Source of the DNA: Deltaproteobacteria bacterium GWC2_55_46
Lineage (GTDB): Bacteria > Desulfobacterota > GWC2-55-46
Direction: 5' to 3'
Assembly: GCA_001595385.3 (NCBI GenBank)
Contig: LVEI03000001.1
Span: 1,579,501-1,643,500 of the forward strand
DNA: 64,000 nucleotides
Shown here: piece after piece, positions 1-8,861 of the stretch
Layout of the letters: each line of letters opens with the position of its first letter
How positions within the stretch are numbered: position 1 is the stretch's first letter
Notes under the pieces: model-generated
The model's input: the letters and a program-made list of their open reading frames with translations, nothing else
Told to the model about the DNA's origin: nothing
The model's database searches: none
Translations under genes and position numbers: made by a program

Positions 1-242
1 CGCAATGCCATTCAGAATACAATAAAGTAATTTTGAAGAACGAAGGCGGCAGATGCACATTTAGAGTAGATATCGATAGGTTGCCGCTTAACCCGGCAAA
101 CTACTTTTTGTCTATCATAATTTTTGACAGTTCGAACAGCAGACACCTTGCGTGGCTTTATGCTGCCAGAGAATTCACGGTAGTGGGAGATTTTCATGGA
201 GGTGCCGCGATCCAGCTGAGGGGCTCTTGGGAAAAAATGTAG
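1..242 (+). CDS. Wzt-like polysaccharide ABC transporter ATPase, C-terminal domain (partial, 5' end outside window)
   Basis: The + frame beginning at base 3 is open from the window edge to TAG at 240-242, so this is the end of a gene that starts upstream. The roughly 79 residues visible resemble the C-terminal carbohydrate-binding domain of Wzt-type ATPases: a hydrophobic strand after an L-N-P-A-N-Y turn, and a final strand with E-F-T-V-V-G-D-F. That domain recognises the end of an O-antigen or capsule chain before export. Its position just ahead of a glycan biosynthesis cluster agrees with this. The ATPase part is not visible, so the call rests on the tail and the context. Confidence 0.6.
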   Translation, partial: QCHSEYNKVILKNEGGRCTFRVDIDRLPLNPANYFLSIIIFDSSNSRHLAWLYAAREFTVVGDFHGGAAIQLRGSWEKM

Positions 243-271
243 TCGCAAGGCTTGCGTGAAAAAAATACGGT

Positions 272-1207
272 ATGAGAGATAACGGCGGCAGCCCCGCTAG
301 CGAAGGTCGAATACTGAGTTGTCCGTTTTGCGGCGGAAAACCCGTATTCGCTTATAATATGGGCGCTTATTGCATCGAAAAATGTTGCGTCTGCAATACG
401 GGTTTTGCGAACCCGATGCCTGAGAGAGGAATACTGGCCATGTTTTACGATGGGTTCCTTTTCGAGGCAGATATCAGGAATATGCCAGATATTGCCAAAA
501 ACTCGAGGGAACTATTTTCAGAGCTGAAGCTTGAGAATGGACGTAATCTGGAAATGTTGGATGTCGGAGGAGGCGGCGGGTTTTTCTCTAAATCATTTGA
601 GAACCTTGGCTACGGGAAAAGCACTTATGTGGACCTCGACGCAAAGGCTTGTGATTTTGCAAGAAACAAATTAGGAGTAAGCAATGTGATCAATGCAGAT
701 GCTACTCAAGCCGCATTTGATAAAAAATTTGATTTTATAATGTGCCGTCATATTATAGAGCACCTTCTGAATCCGTCAGAATTTGTTTTGAAAATGACAG
801 GCCTGCTTTCCGAAAAAGGGCTTTTGCTCGTCATGTGCCCTAATGGAGCATCCATTGAGTATTTGGCGTATCCAAGGCTGGGTCTGCTTAACAGAGCGAG
901 GATAATTAAAGGGTCAAATCCGATCCGTTCAATTGCCCTGCTTAGAAAATTTTTGTTCGGGGACATTCTTCACGGAATCGACCCGCCCAGGCATCTTTGG
1001 GCAATAACTGGCAAAGGCATGGAAATTTTTCTAAAAAGGAATTCCCTGAATTTCAAGATATACACGAAAAAACTTACGGACAAATGTTATTCGCCATATT
1101 ACAAGCCGCGCACCTTTTTCGATAAAAAAATAGCTCCATTTCTGGTCGACAAATTTCTTTCCAGGATTCACGGTGGTACGCATCTTATTTTAGAGATAAG
1201 AAAGTAG
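272..1207 (+). CDS. Class I SAM-dependent methyltransferase with N-terminal Cys-rich knuckle
   Basis: 311 residues. Paired cysteines at C17/C20 and C38-C39/C41 could form a zinc knuckle. A Rossmann methyltransferase domain follows, with motif I L-D-V-G-G-G-G-G near residue 95 and an I-I-E-H-L-L-N-P segment near 160, the pattern of Methyltransf_11/23 families. The N-terminal CxxC pairs plus this fold are common in methyltransferases of O-antigen and sugar-modification loci. The substrate is unknown; a sugar hydroxyl or chain terminus is likely from context. It lies 29 bases after the Wzt-like gene and 3 bases before the next start, so it is probably in the same operon. A weaker alternative is a C-methyltransferase of a deoxysugar pathway. 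Confidence 0.75.
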   Translation: MRDNGGSPASEGRILSCPFCGGKPVFAYNMGAYCIEKCCVCNTGFANPMPERGILAMFYDGFLFEADIRNMPDIAKNSRELFSELKLENGRNLEMLDVGGGGGFFSKSFENLGYGKSTYVDLDAKACDFARNKLGVSNVINADATQAAFDKKFDFIMCRHIIEHLLNPSEFVLKMTGLLSEKGLLLVMCPNGASIEYLAYPRLGLLNRARIIKGSNPIRSIALLRKFLFGDILHGIDPPRHLWAITGKGMEIFLKRNSLNFKIYTKKLTDKCYSPYYKPRTFFDKKIAPFLVDKFLSRIHGGTHLILEIRK

Positions 1208-1210
1208 ACC

Positions 1211-3850
1211 GTGGGTAGACCATCACAGACGATCGACATTGTTTTACAGAACAACCTGTGCATAGGCTGCGGCTTATGCGCAGCAGCCTGCCCACATAAT
1301 ACAATCAAAATGGGCTGGCACTCAAAAAGAACCTGGCAGCCGGCTCTTGACAAATCGAAATGTACAAAATGCGGACTTTGCTACGAAGTGTGCCCTCATT
1401 CGCCTGAATGCATAATAGAATATTCGCAAGCCGCGGCAGAAAGCGGGCGCAAATTCGGGCTGCCGCATGGTGCCGACTATTTCATAAGCTACGATATGGA
1501 TGAAAGCAAAAGGATTCTAAGCGCTTCCGGCGGAGCCCTTAGCGTCCTCCTGGGACATCTGCTTGAATCGGGCGTCATCGACGGTGTAGTCGCTTCCGTT
1601 CCGCTGTTCACCGAAATCGGGAAACCGCATTACCAGGTGCAGATCTTTCATTCAAAACAGGAGCTGGAAACCGGAAGAAGTTCTCATTATCACCCCCTGA
1701 ACTATGATGCGGCGATACGGGAGCTTTCCGGGATGAAAGGAAGTTTCGCCATACTCGGCGTGCCATGCATTGTGAGGGGGCTCAAGCGCCTGCCCCAGAA
1801 GATCAGGCAAAAAATCAGGTTTACCATTGCTTTGTGCTGCAGCCATAATGTCACGGGAGCGTTCATCGATTGCCTCGCAGCAAAAGAGGGTATCGGAAAG
1901 AATGAACCCTTTCAGGCCAACTTAAGAGAAAAAAAGGGGATTCCCGACGCAAACAATTTCAACACCTACTTTTGCCTCGAGCAAAGGGAAATTCGCAGAA
2001 ACCGGTTTGAAAGCGCGTTTACCGATATGTGGCGCAATTATTTTTTCGCGCAGGAATGCTGCCTTTATTGCCCTGATTTTTACGGGGTTGATGCCGATTT
2101 GTCAGTCAAGGACGCATGGGGGCGATTGAGCAAAGATCCGCTGGGCATATCGCTCCTGGTCATTCGCAATAAAGAACTCAGCCGCCACCTGACGCAGCTC
2201 AGAGAAACAGGGCGGCTGTATCTCGAAGAATGCAGGGCTGACGAGGTCTTTGATTCGCAAAAGGAGACCCCGGTCTTTAAGCATGAGGGCGTGCATCACC
2301 GTCTGGCGTGGAAAAAAATTATAAGGGCCGATATGAGGAGGAAGAACATTCCTCATATCGCAAAAGACTGGAGTTCCAGGGAGTCTGTCGAGTATTGGCG
2401 TTTCAGGGCTTTTATTTGGCTATCCAACTTTTTTTATTTCAATTTTGGGCGCGTGCCAGTCAAGAGATTGCTTGACATGGTGCGGCCCCGGAAGAAACCC
2501 AACACGATAAATTCGTCCCGTCCAGCAGGGCCTGCTTCATCAGGCGCTCGGTCAGATGCATGGCAGGGTGCTGAAAACCCAAATGTGCTGATAGCTGGCG
2601 GCTACGGGTATGGGAATGTGGGCGACGAGGCCCAGCTCGCCGCTAACATACAGCACTGGAAAAAGGCCTTTCCGTCTTGCCGGATAACGGTCCTGACGCC
2701 ATACCCTGAATACACCAGGGCGACTCATAGAAAGGACATAATAATTGAGCTTGCGCCGAGGGTGTCATTATTCGGCGCGGGCGATGTCCCTTACTTCGGT
2801 TCTGAGGAGATTTTCAAGAAGAAGTTTTTTCCTTTGGCGCTGCGCTTCCTTTTAAATGCGTATTTGATAAGGGCCGGCCTGCCCGCAGTCGGGCTCACCG
2901 CTCGACAGGCCCGGATGTTGAACGTGTTAAGGGGCTCTGATGTCCTGTTTCTCTCCGGCGGAGGTTATTTAACCGGCATGACGCTCAGCAGGCTCTGGGA
3001 AAATATGCTGCTGCTAAGGCTCGCTCGCATTTTTGGGGTCCCTGCCTTCTTGTCCGGCCAGACTATAGGCGTATTTCAAAATCGACTAAACAGGTTTCTT
3101 GCAAAATGGGGCCTGAAGACAGCGGAGCTCATCTATCTGCGCGACCCTGTCAGCTCATCGAAGGCCCTGGCCGAAATAGGTATTACCGCTGAGAGGACAA
3201 AAAGCACTTTTGATGACGCTCTCTTTTATTCGCCGGAATCGCAGGAGAGAATCGATGATTTTCTCAAGGGGCACGGACTCTATGAAAAACCGTACCTGGC
3301 AGTAAATGTCCATTATTGGGGGCAGGCCCCTGAAGAGTCCAGGGTCATCATAAAACAGACGGCCAGTGCGCTCGACAGAATACAATCAGTGCTCGGCCTG
3401 CGGGCAGTGTTTGTGGCGATGCACGCCTCTGACGAGGCGGCTGTCGATGAGACATTGCGCCTGATGCAAAATCCGGGCATTTTTCCGAAGTGCGGCTATG
3501 ACCTGGACCTGACTATCGGCCTCATTCAAAATGCTACGCTTTGTCTTACGATGAAGCATCATCCTATCATTTTTGCAATGGCGGCCGGGGTGCCTACGGT
3601 ATCGATGTGCTTCGATGGTTATTATGAACACAAGAACAGAGGCGCTCAGGACATATTCGGGCAGGGCAAATATGTGATCGCTGGCTGCGAGGAGCTATCT
3701 ATCAAAATAGAGGAAAGCGTCACTGAGGTGTATCGCAGGAGAACTGAGCTATCCGCGCAGATTAGGTCAAAAGTGGAAGAGCTAAGGCCGCTGGCAGGCG
3801 ACGTCATCTATAAGTATAAGTCCGCTCTGCACAGCAAAAGGATACCGTGA
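1211..3850 (+). CDS. Ferredoxin/FrhB-like domain fused to polysaccharide pyruvyl transferase
   Basis: 879 residues starting at GTG. Two 4Fe-4S motifs are seen at C17/C20/C23/C27 and C51/C54/C57/C61. They are followed by FrhB N- and C-terminal domains (coenzyme F420 hydrogenase beta-subunit family, about residues 85-400), including a C-x2-C-P-D-F segment near 282. After a Ser/Pro/Ala-rich linker (about 425-455), a polysaccharide pyruvyl transferase domain (WcaK/AmsJ/CsaB family) begins with a G-G-Y-G-Y-G-N-V-G-D-E loop near 460 and runs to the end. The second half should add a pyruvate ketal to a sugar from phosphoenolpyruvate. The first half is a flavin/FeS oxidoreductase whose role in glycan loci is not established. 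The two families often occur as adjacent genes; here they are one chain. Confidence 0.85.
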   Translation: MGRPSQTIDIVLQNNLCIGCGLCAAACPHNTIKMGWHSKRTWQPALDKSKCTKCGLCYEVCPHSPECIIEYSQAAAESGRKFGLPHGADYFISYDMDESKRILSASGGALSVLLGHLLESGVIDGVVASVPLFTEIGKPHYQVQIFHSKQELETGRSSHYHPLNYDAAIRELSGMKGSFAILGVPCIVRGLKRLPQKIRQKIRFTIALCCSHNVTGAFIDCLAAKEGIGKNEPFQANLREKKGIPDANNFNTYFCLEQREIRRNRFESAFTDMWRNYFFAQECCLYCPDFYGVDADLSVKDAWGRLSKDPLGISLLVIRNKELSRHLTQLRETGRLYLEECRADEVFDSQKETPVFKHEGVHHRLAWKKIIRADMRRKNIPHIAKDWSSRESVEYWRFRAFIWLSNFFYFNFGRVPVKRLLDMVRPRKKPNTINSSRPAGPASSGARSDAWQGAENPNVLIAGGYGYGNVGDEAQLAANIQHWKKAFPSCRITVLTPYPEYTRATHRKDIIIELAPRVSLFGAGDVPYFGSEEIFKKKFFPLALRFLLNAYLIRAGLPAVGLTARQARMLNVLRGSDVLFLSGGGYLTGMTLSRLWENMLLLRLARIFGVPAFLSGQTIGVFQNRLNRFLAKWGLKTAELIYLRDPVSSSKALAEIGITAERTKSTFDDALFYSPESQERIDDFLKGHGLYEKPYLAVNVHYWGQAPEESRVIIKQTASALDRIQSVLGLRAVFVAMHASDEAAVDETLRLMQNPGIFPKCGYDLDLTIGLIQNATLCLTMKHHPIIFAMAAGVPTVSMCFDGYYEHKNRGAQDIFGQGKYVIAGCEELSIKIEESVTEVYRRRTELSAQIRSKVEELRPLAGDVIYKYKSALHSKRIP

Positions 3851-5148
3851 ATATTTACGACGAAATAAAAAGGAAAATAACGGGTAAGAGAGCCACTCAA
3901 TACAGAAAAAGCTGCCTTATCATACCTTGCGGCTGGTTTGGATTTGATTACAAAGAAATACATAAAAGGGCTTCTGAGAACAATTGTCATTTTATAACTT
4001 ACGATTTCAAGGAAGTCGATAGAAGCGAAAAGATCTATTTGGATTATTGTAAATATAAAGAAATAACCTATAGGGGAGTCAATTTATACGAATCATCTAT
4101 TTACAACATTTGCAATGATTTGGAATTAGCGCCAAAATTTTTAGATTTTTCAGATCAAGTTCAAAAAAAAGTTTTAGAAAAATGGTATGAAATAGCAGCA
4201 AGGCATGTTGATTATGCAACACGGCTTTTTGACGAAAACAAAATTGAATTGGTCATTATTCCTCAAGGTTATGTTTTGGAAGCAGCAGTTGTGAGACAAA
4301 TTGCCGTTAATAGGGGCGTTTCTGTTTTGGCGATAGAGAATAGCCTAAGTAAGGACAAGCTCCTTTGGGATAATGTGTCAGGCATTACGGTCAATGCTAA
4401 TCTCGGCAAGAATTATTTTTGGAAATTCAAAAGCAGTATTGATGAGAGGACGGCAATAAAATATAAGGAAGACTTTTTGAGAAATATCAAGCTGTTGAAG
4501 GTAAGCGAGCACTCGTCGCCAAAAACCCAATATCCAAGAAACGGCGGCAGGAAAACCATATTATTCCTTTCCCAGGTTTACTTGGATTCATCGATTATTT
4601 TCGGGATATACGATTTCCCCGATACCGTAAAAATAATTGAGATTCTTTGTAGATTTTGCGAGCGCATGAATTACGAATTGATTGTAAAACTTCATCCAAA
4701 GGAAATTGAGGGCAACAGTATATTGAACAGGCCTTATGACAAAATTACATGGAGGAAAATCAAATCCAACAAGTATCTTGCAGACAAAATAGAGCAGCAA
4801 ACATATGTGCATGTTGATTTCGAGAACAGTTACGACACCTACAGCTTAATAAGCAATGCTGACGTTTGCGTAACTGTGAATTCAATGGCCGGTATCGAAG
4901 CTTTATTGCTTGGGAAAAACGTCATTCTTTGCGGACAAAGCAGCTATGGCGGGCTTGGTTTCACATTTGAAGCCTATAATCAGGAATTTTTAGATTTTTT
5001 TTTAGAGTTGGTAACTACTAAAAATAAAACGATGATTAATGCAGACGCAGACAAATTCTTTTATATCTATTTAGAGAAATATTGTATCGATAAGACTAAT
5101 GGCGCGTTAATAAGCTTGATTGAAAAACAACAATTAGCAAGAAGATAA
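3847..5148 (+). CDS. KpsC/KpsS-like capsular polysaccharide glycosyltransferase
   Basis: 433 residues from GTG 3847, whose last two bases lie in the preceding gene's TGA. The best-recognised part is near residues 337-365: A-D-V-C-V-T-V-N-S, then G-I-E-A-L-L-L-G-K-N-V-I. This matches the C-terminal nucleotide-binding region of the Capsule_synth family (KpsC/KpsS/LipB beta-Kdo-type transferases). The N-terminal half is not recognised. Base composition is clearly AT-richer than in the genes before it, which suggests recent acquisition. The donor sugar cannot be read from the sequence. Any GT-B enzyme acting on a polysaccharide linker or chain would fit. Confidence 0.55.
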   Translation: MNIYDEIKRKITGKRATQYRKSCLIIPCGWFGFDYKEIHKRASENNCHFITYDFKEVDRSEKIYLDYCKYKEITYRGVNLYESSIYNICNDLELAPKFLDFSDQVQKKVLEKWYEIAARHVDYATRLFDENKIELVIIPQGYVLEAAVVRQIAVNRGVSVLAIENSLSKDKLLWDNVSGITVNANLGKNYFWKFKSSIDERTAIKYKEDFLRNIKLLKVSEHSSPKTQYPRNGGRKTILFLSQVYLDSSIIFGIYDFPDTVKIIEILCRFCERMNYELIVKLHPKEIEGNSILNRPYDKITWRKIKSNKYLADKIEQQTYVHVDFENSYDTYSLISNADVCVTVNSMAGIEALLLGKNVILCGQSSYGGLGFTFEAYNQEFLDFFLELVTTKNKTMINADADKFFYIYLEKYCIDKTNGALISLIEKQQLARR

Positions 5149-5150
5149 AA

Positions 5151-6110
5151 ATGCAAAAACCGTTAGTAAGTATAATAATTCCTTCATTTAATTCTGAAAA
5201 ATACATCGCACTTGCTATAGAATCTGTTCTCAAACAGACATATAGAAATTGCGAGATAATTGTAATCGATGACGGATCATCTGATTCTTCATTCAAAATA
5301 GCTTCTGAATATGCAAGGAGAGGACAGATAAAAATTCTACATCATAGTAATTTCGAAAATAAAGGTGTGAGCAAGACCCGGCATTTAGGAATAATGGAAG
5401 CAACTGGAGAATATATTGCATTTTTGGACTCGGATGATTTTTTTGAAGAGGACAAAATTGAAAAACAAATTGTTGCACTGGAGTCAAACAGGAATTATAT
5501 TCTCTGCCACACAGCCATCAAGCCAATTTCCGAAACTGCAGCGCAGGCGGATTTTGTTGGTCATTTTAATATTTCGGAAGATGTTTTGGCGTACAACTAT
5601 CAAGAATGCGAAGATTTCTTATTATCTAATCACGTCTGTAATTCCTCGGTGATGGTTCGCTCTTCGATCCTAAAACAAATAAATTTCTGTTCGCGACAGA
5701 TTTTTCAATATGAAGATTGGGTATTATGGGTGCTTCTTTCTGAGCACGGTAAATTTCTTTATTTACCGGACGAATTGCTTAATTATCGTTTTCATGAAAA
5801 TTCGGCAACATATAAGGTGGTTTCGAATAGGTTAATTAACCACTACTCATCATTGGAATTTTGTCTGATGTTGATTGCAAAAACAAATAACAAAGATATA
5901 GCGTTAAAGGCATTACAGTTATCAAAAAAACAGATTTTAGAAATATGTAAAATCTATGGGAATGGAAAGACGTGCCAATTTGATTCGTTTTTTGAAAATA
6001 CAGAGGAAAAAGAGCGTCAGTTGAACGAACTTCTCTGTTCGTACAGCTGGAAGATAACAGCGCCGCTGCGTGGCATTTTAGATGTTATCACGAAAAGAGG
6101 ACGCGATTAG
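5151..6110 (+). CDS. Family 2 glycosyltransferase
   Basis: 319 residues. The GT-A fold opens with V-S-I-I-I-P-S-F-N at residues 6-14, D40-D41-G-S-S-D for nucleotide binding, and the metal-binding D93-S-D95-D96. The C-terminus carries the short motif S-W-K-I-T-A-P-L-R, which recurs in the next gene. It starts 2 bases after the previous stop and shares its AT-rich composition, so the two probably arrived together. It should transfer one sugar from a nucleotide donor to the growing repeat unit on the cytoplasmic face. Donor and acceptor are unknown. Confidence 0.85.
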   Translation: MQKPLVSIIIPSFNSEKYIALAIESVLKQTYRNCEIIVIDDGSSDSSFKIASEYARRGQIKILHHSNFENKGVSKTRHLGIMEATGEYIAFLDSDDFFEEDKIEKQIVALESNRNYILCHTAIKPISETAAQADFVGHFNISEDVLAYNYQECEDFLLSNHVCNSSVMVRSSILKQINFCSRQIFQYEDWVLWVLLSEHGKFLYLPDELLNYRFHENSATYKVVSNRLINHYSSLEFCLMLIAKTNNKDIALKALQLSKKQILEICKIYGNGKTCQFDSFFENTEEKERQLNELLCSYSWKITAPLRGILDVITKRGRD

Positions 6111-6113
6111 CTT

Positions 6114-7367
6114 ATGGACTACGCCGTTTGCACGATAGTCTCGAAGAACCACCTGCCCTTTGCCAGGGTCTTCGCCGAGTCTTATAAGAAGCATAATAAG
6201 GGCGAGGTGTTCCTGTTATTGGTAGATAGGGTGGACGGCTGCTTCGACCCCGCAAAAGAGCCGTTCAAGATGTACACCATAGAGGACTTCAGGGACCGCA
6301 TCCCTGAATTCGAGAGCTTCTGCTTCAGGTACAGCATCCTTGAGCTTAACTGCGCGATGAAGCCGTACTTCATCGAGTCTCTTTTCAATGAGCATGGCTT
6401 TAAAAAGCTCCTTTACTTCGATTCTGACATTTTAGTAACCGGCAGTGTTGACGAGCTGATAGGCCTGCTGGACAGCCACCCGCTTATAATCACGCCTCAT
6501 TTTACGGCACCGCTTAAAGACGGCTTCCTGCCAAACGAGGTGGGCGTGCTCATGGCCGGGCAGTACAACGCCGGTTTTTTCGGCATTACCAATACGCCTG
6601 CCGCCAGGGGCTTTATAGAGTGGTGGAAGGACAGGCTGTATACCGATTGCATTCAAGCTGTTGAAAAGGGGCTGTGTTCAGACCAGAAGTGGCTCGATTT
6701 CGCGACCAGCTATTTAGACGACGTGCTCATACTTAAGGACCCCGGCTGCAACATCGCCTACTGGAACCTTTTCCGCAGGGAGCTAACGGAAGAGGACGGC
6801 AGGTACTACGTGAACGGCCGCCCGGCAGTATTTTTTCACCTCAGTGGCTTCGACCCGGACAACGCCGAAGTAATATCCCGCCACCAGAACAGGGTTACAT
6901 TGGAAAAACATCCGCAGTACAGGGGAATATTCGAGGAATATGGAAAGCTGGTGAAGTCCAAGGGATGGGCCGAGGCACACGGCTGGCCTTACGCGTTCGG
7001 GCGGTTCGACAACGGCGCTGACATCCCGCCGTTTGCAAGAAGGCTTTTTCATGAGATGAGAGATGACGCCCGGAGGTTCGGCAATCCTTTTGAAACCGCG
7101 CAAGAAGGGTCGTTTTACAATTGGCTGAACGAACCTATGAACCAGGCCCGGCCAGATGTAACGCGCTGGTCTCTTGCAACGCAGGTACGGCAGACTGCGC
7201 CGGGCGTTCAAGAACTTATGGACCTGTTATACCAAAAAGAAGAGGTGATCAGCCAAAAAGAAGAGGTGATCAGCCAAAAAGAAGCAGAAATAAGATTGAT
7301 CCTGAATTCCCTGAGCTGGAAGATAACGGCGCCGTTGAGAAAGACATTGGGATTATTGAAAAGATAG
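6114..7367 (+). CDS. GT-A type glycosyltransferase with heptad-repeat tail
   Basis: 417 residues. A C-T-I-V-S-K-N-H-L start and the metal-binding D103-S-D105 in L-Y-F-D-S-D-I mark a GT-A fold distantly like GT8. The same domain forms the N-terminus of the protein at 10495-13098. Near the C-terminus, two exact copies of Q-K-E-E-V-I-S and a third partial copy form a coiled-coil heptad, encoded by a perfect 21-base tandem repeat. The chain ends in S-W-K-I-T-A-P-L-R, as in the preceding glycosyltransferase. GC content returns to the chromosomal level here. Donor unknown. Confidence 0.75.
   Translation: MDYAVCTIVSKNHLPFARVFAESYKKHNKGEVFLLLVDRVDGCFDPAKEPFKMYTIEDFRDRIPEFESFCFRYSILELNCAMKPYFIESLFNEHGFKKLLYFDSDILVTGSVDELIGLLDSHPLIITPHFTAPLKDGFLPNEVGVLMAGQYNAGFFGITNTPAARGFIEWWKDRLYTDCIQAVEKGLCSDQKWLDFATSYLDDVLILKDPGCNIAYWNLFRRELTEEDGRYYVNGRPAVFFHLSGFDPDNAEVISRHQNRVTLEKHPQYRGIFEEYGKLVKSKGWAEAHGWPYAFGRFDNGADIPPFARRLFHEMRDDARRFGNPFETAQEGSFYNWLNEPMNQARPDVTRWSLATQVRQTAPGVQELMDLLYQKEEVISQKEEVISQKEAEIRLILNSLSWKITAPLRKTLGLLKR
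7233..7284 (+). repeat. 21-base in-frame tandem repeat encoding a coiled-coil heptad
   Basis: Two identical 21-base units (7233-7253 and 7254-7274) are followed by the first 10 bases of a third. Each encodes Q-K-E-E-V-I-S, one heptad of a predicted coiled coil. The unit length lets copies be gained or lost without a frameshift. Confidence 0.9.
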
Positions 7368-7480
7368 ATAACAGAATTTTCGAAATGGAACACAAGACAG
7401 ACTGCAAGAAACGCGTATCTACCGCTAAAGAGGGACCACATCATGAACGACATAAGGCAGTTCCAGAGAGGAAAAATAGA

Positions 7481-8860
7481 ATGACAGCGAATAAGCTTGC
7501 TTCAATAATCATTTTAAATTTGAATGGTGAAGAAATTTTATCAGAATGCCTGGATCGACTGCTTGCGCAAACGTATCAAAATTTTGAGATTCTGATTGTG
7601 GATAATGGTTCCAGTGATGGCAGTGTTGAACTGATTAAAAACAGATATGGCGGATATTCTAATATTATTTTGATAGAAAACGATGAGAATGTTGGCGTAC
7701 CAGAGGGGAGGAATGTAGGGTTAAGAGAGGCAAAAGGCGATATAATCGTTTTTCTCGACAATGATGGGTTTGTTGATAAGGAGTGGCTTGAAAAAGGAAT
7801 AGAGACTTTATACTCGGCCGATGATATCGGTTCAGTTGCATCGCTTGTTTTTTTCGCGGACAAAAAAGACATCCTTAATGGCGCGGGCGGCACAATTAAC
7901 CTCCAAGGTTATGGTGGCGATTTGTGTTCCGATGAGCCGTATAAGTATGCTGATATCCCTAATGAAGTCCTGTATCCAATGGGGTGCGGCATGTTCCTGA
8001 AACGAGAGGTCCTTAAATATACGGGCTTTTTCGACAGCATACTTTTTTATTACTACGAAGATCTTGATTTTGGCATAAGCGTCTGGAGATCGGGATACAG
8101 AATTGTTGTTGCAAAGGAAGCAATAGTTTATCACAAGCTCAGTTACAGCAGCGGCTTCCTCAATTCGAAAAAATTCTATTTGTATCATAGAAATAGGATA
8201 AGAACTGTTTTAAAGCATTTCCCTTTCAACGAAATACTGAGATGGCTTTTCAGAGAATTCAAAATCGAAATCAACCGCAGATTTCCAACTTTTGCAAAGG
8301 CATGGCTATGGAATTTAAGACATCTGAGCTCTCTCTTAAAATTTAGAAGAAGTTTGCCGCCAAATTATGATTTTTTTAATCTTATGGATAAAACTATCGA
8401 TCCATTTTCGCTTGCAAAGCCACAAAATTTACTTTTCCGGCCTGATCCTGAATCGGCATCACTGGAATTTACGATTGGCAAAGGGGATGAAAAATTTCTT
8501 AATTACGGGTGGTATCATTTGGAGAAAGATTTGAGTAAGAATAAGGTTTTTAGATGGAGCTATAAAGCAAGCTCCGTTATTCTCAGAATACCAGAATCGA
8601 TTAAGGCATTGGGTCTGGATATCAGATTTTGTTCTTTAAAAACAAATTCAATAAGGGTCGATATCATAGATTATGATTCTGCGGAAACGATTCAATCTTG
8701 CAAGATAGAAAAAGAAAGCGACGAATGGAAAAAGGTTACGGTACCAACTGCTTTGAAAGCGGGCACCTATGAACTGCAATTCCGCCCTGAATTTACATAT
8801 AAAGAAAGAAGTACAAGACAATTAGGTTTTGCACTTTCCAAAATCGAAGGTGAGGTATAG
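7481..8860 (+). CDS. Family 2 glycosyltransferase (rhamnosyltransferase-like) with C-terminal beta-sandwich domain
   Basis: 459 residues from ATG 7481, chosen because an AGAGAGG ribosome site lies about 10 bases upstream and the GT2 fold begins immediately (A-S-I-I-I-L-N-L-N). The frame is open further upstream but overlaps the previous gene. Motifs are V-D-N-G-S-S-D-G and the metal site L-D-N-D-G. The segment with Y-Y-E-D-L-D-F-G-I-S resembles WbbL-type rhamnosyltransferases. From about residue 310 a separate domain with N-Y-G-W-Y and alternating strands looks like a carbohydrate-binding beta-sandwich. The gene is AT-rich compared with the flanks. It would add a sugar, plausibly rhamnose given the dTDP-rhamnose genes downstream. 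Confidence 0.8.
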   Translation: MTANKLASIIILNLNGEEILSECLDRLLAQTYQNFEILIVDNGSSDGSVELIKNRYGGYSNIILIENDENVGVPEGRNVGLREAKGDIIVFLDNDGFVDKEWLEKGIETLYSADDIGSVASLVFFADKKDILNGAGGTINLQGYGGDLCSDEPYKYADIPNEVLYPMGCGMFLKREVLKYTGFFDSILFYYYEDLDFGISVWRSGYRIVVAKEAIVYHKLSYSSGFLNSKKFYLYHRNRIRTVLKHFPFNEILRWLFREFKIEINRRFPTFAKAWLWNLRHLSSLLKFRRSLPPNYDFFNLMDKTIDPFSLAKPQNLLFRPDPESASLEFTIGKGDEKFLNYGWYHLEKDLSKNKVFRWSYKASSVILRIPESIKALGLDIRFCSLKTNSIRVDIIDYDSAETIQSCKIEKESDEWKKVTVPTALKAGTYELQFRPEFTYKERSTRQLGFALSKIEGEV

Positions 8861-8861
8861 C

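Noticed and set aside
7233-7284. Short CRISPR-like array
   Set aside because: The repeats are in tandem without spacers and are in frame as a coding heptad repeat.
7121-7480. N-terminal extension of the GT2 gene at 7481
   Set aside because: It overlaps the previous gene out of frame, contains arginine- and lysine-rich nonsense, and has no ribosome site, unlike ATG 7481.
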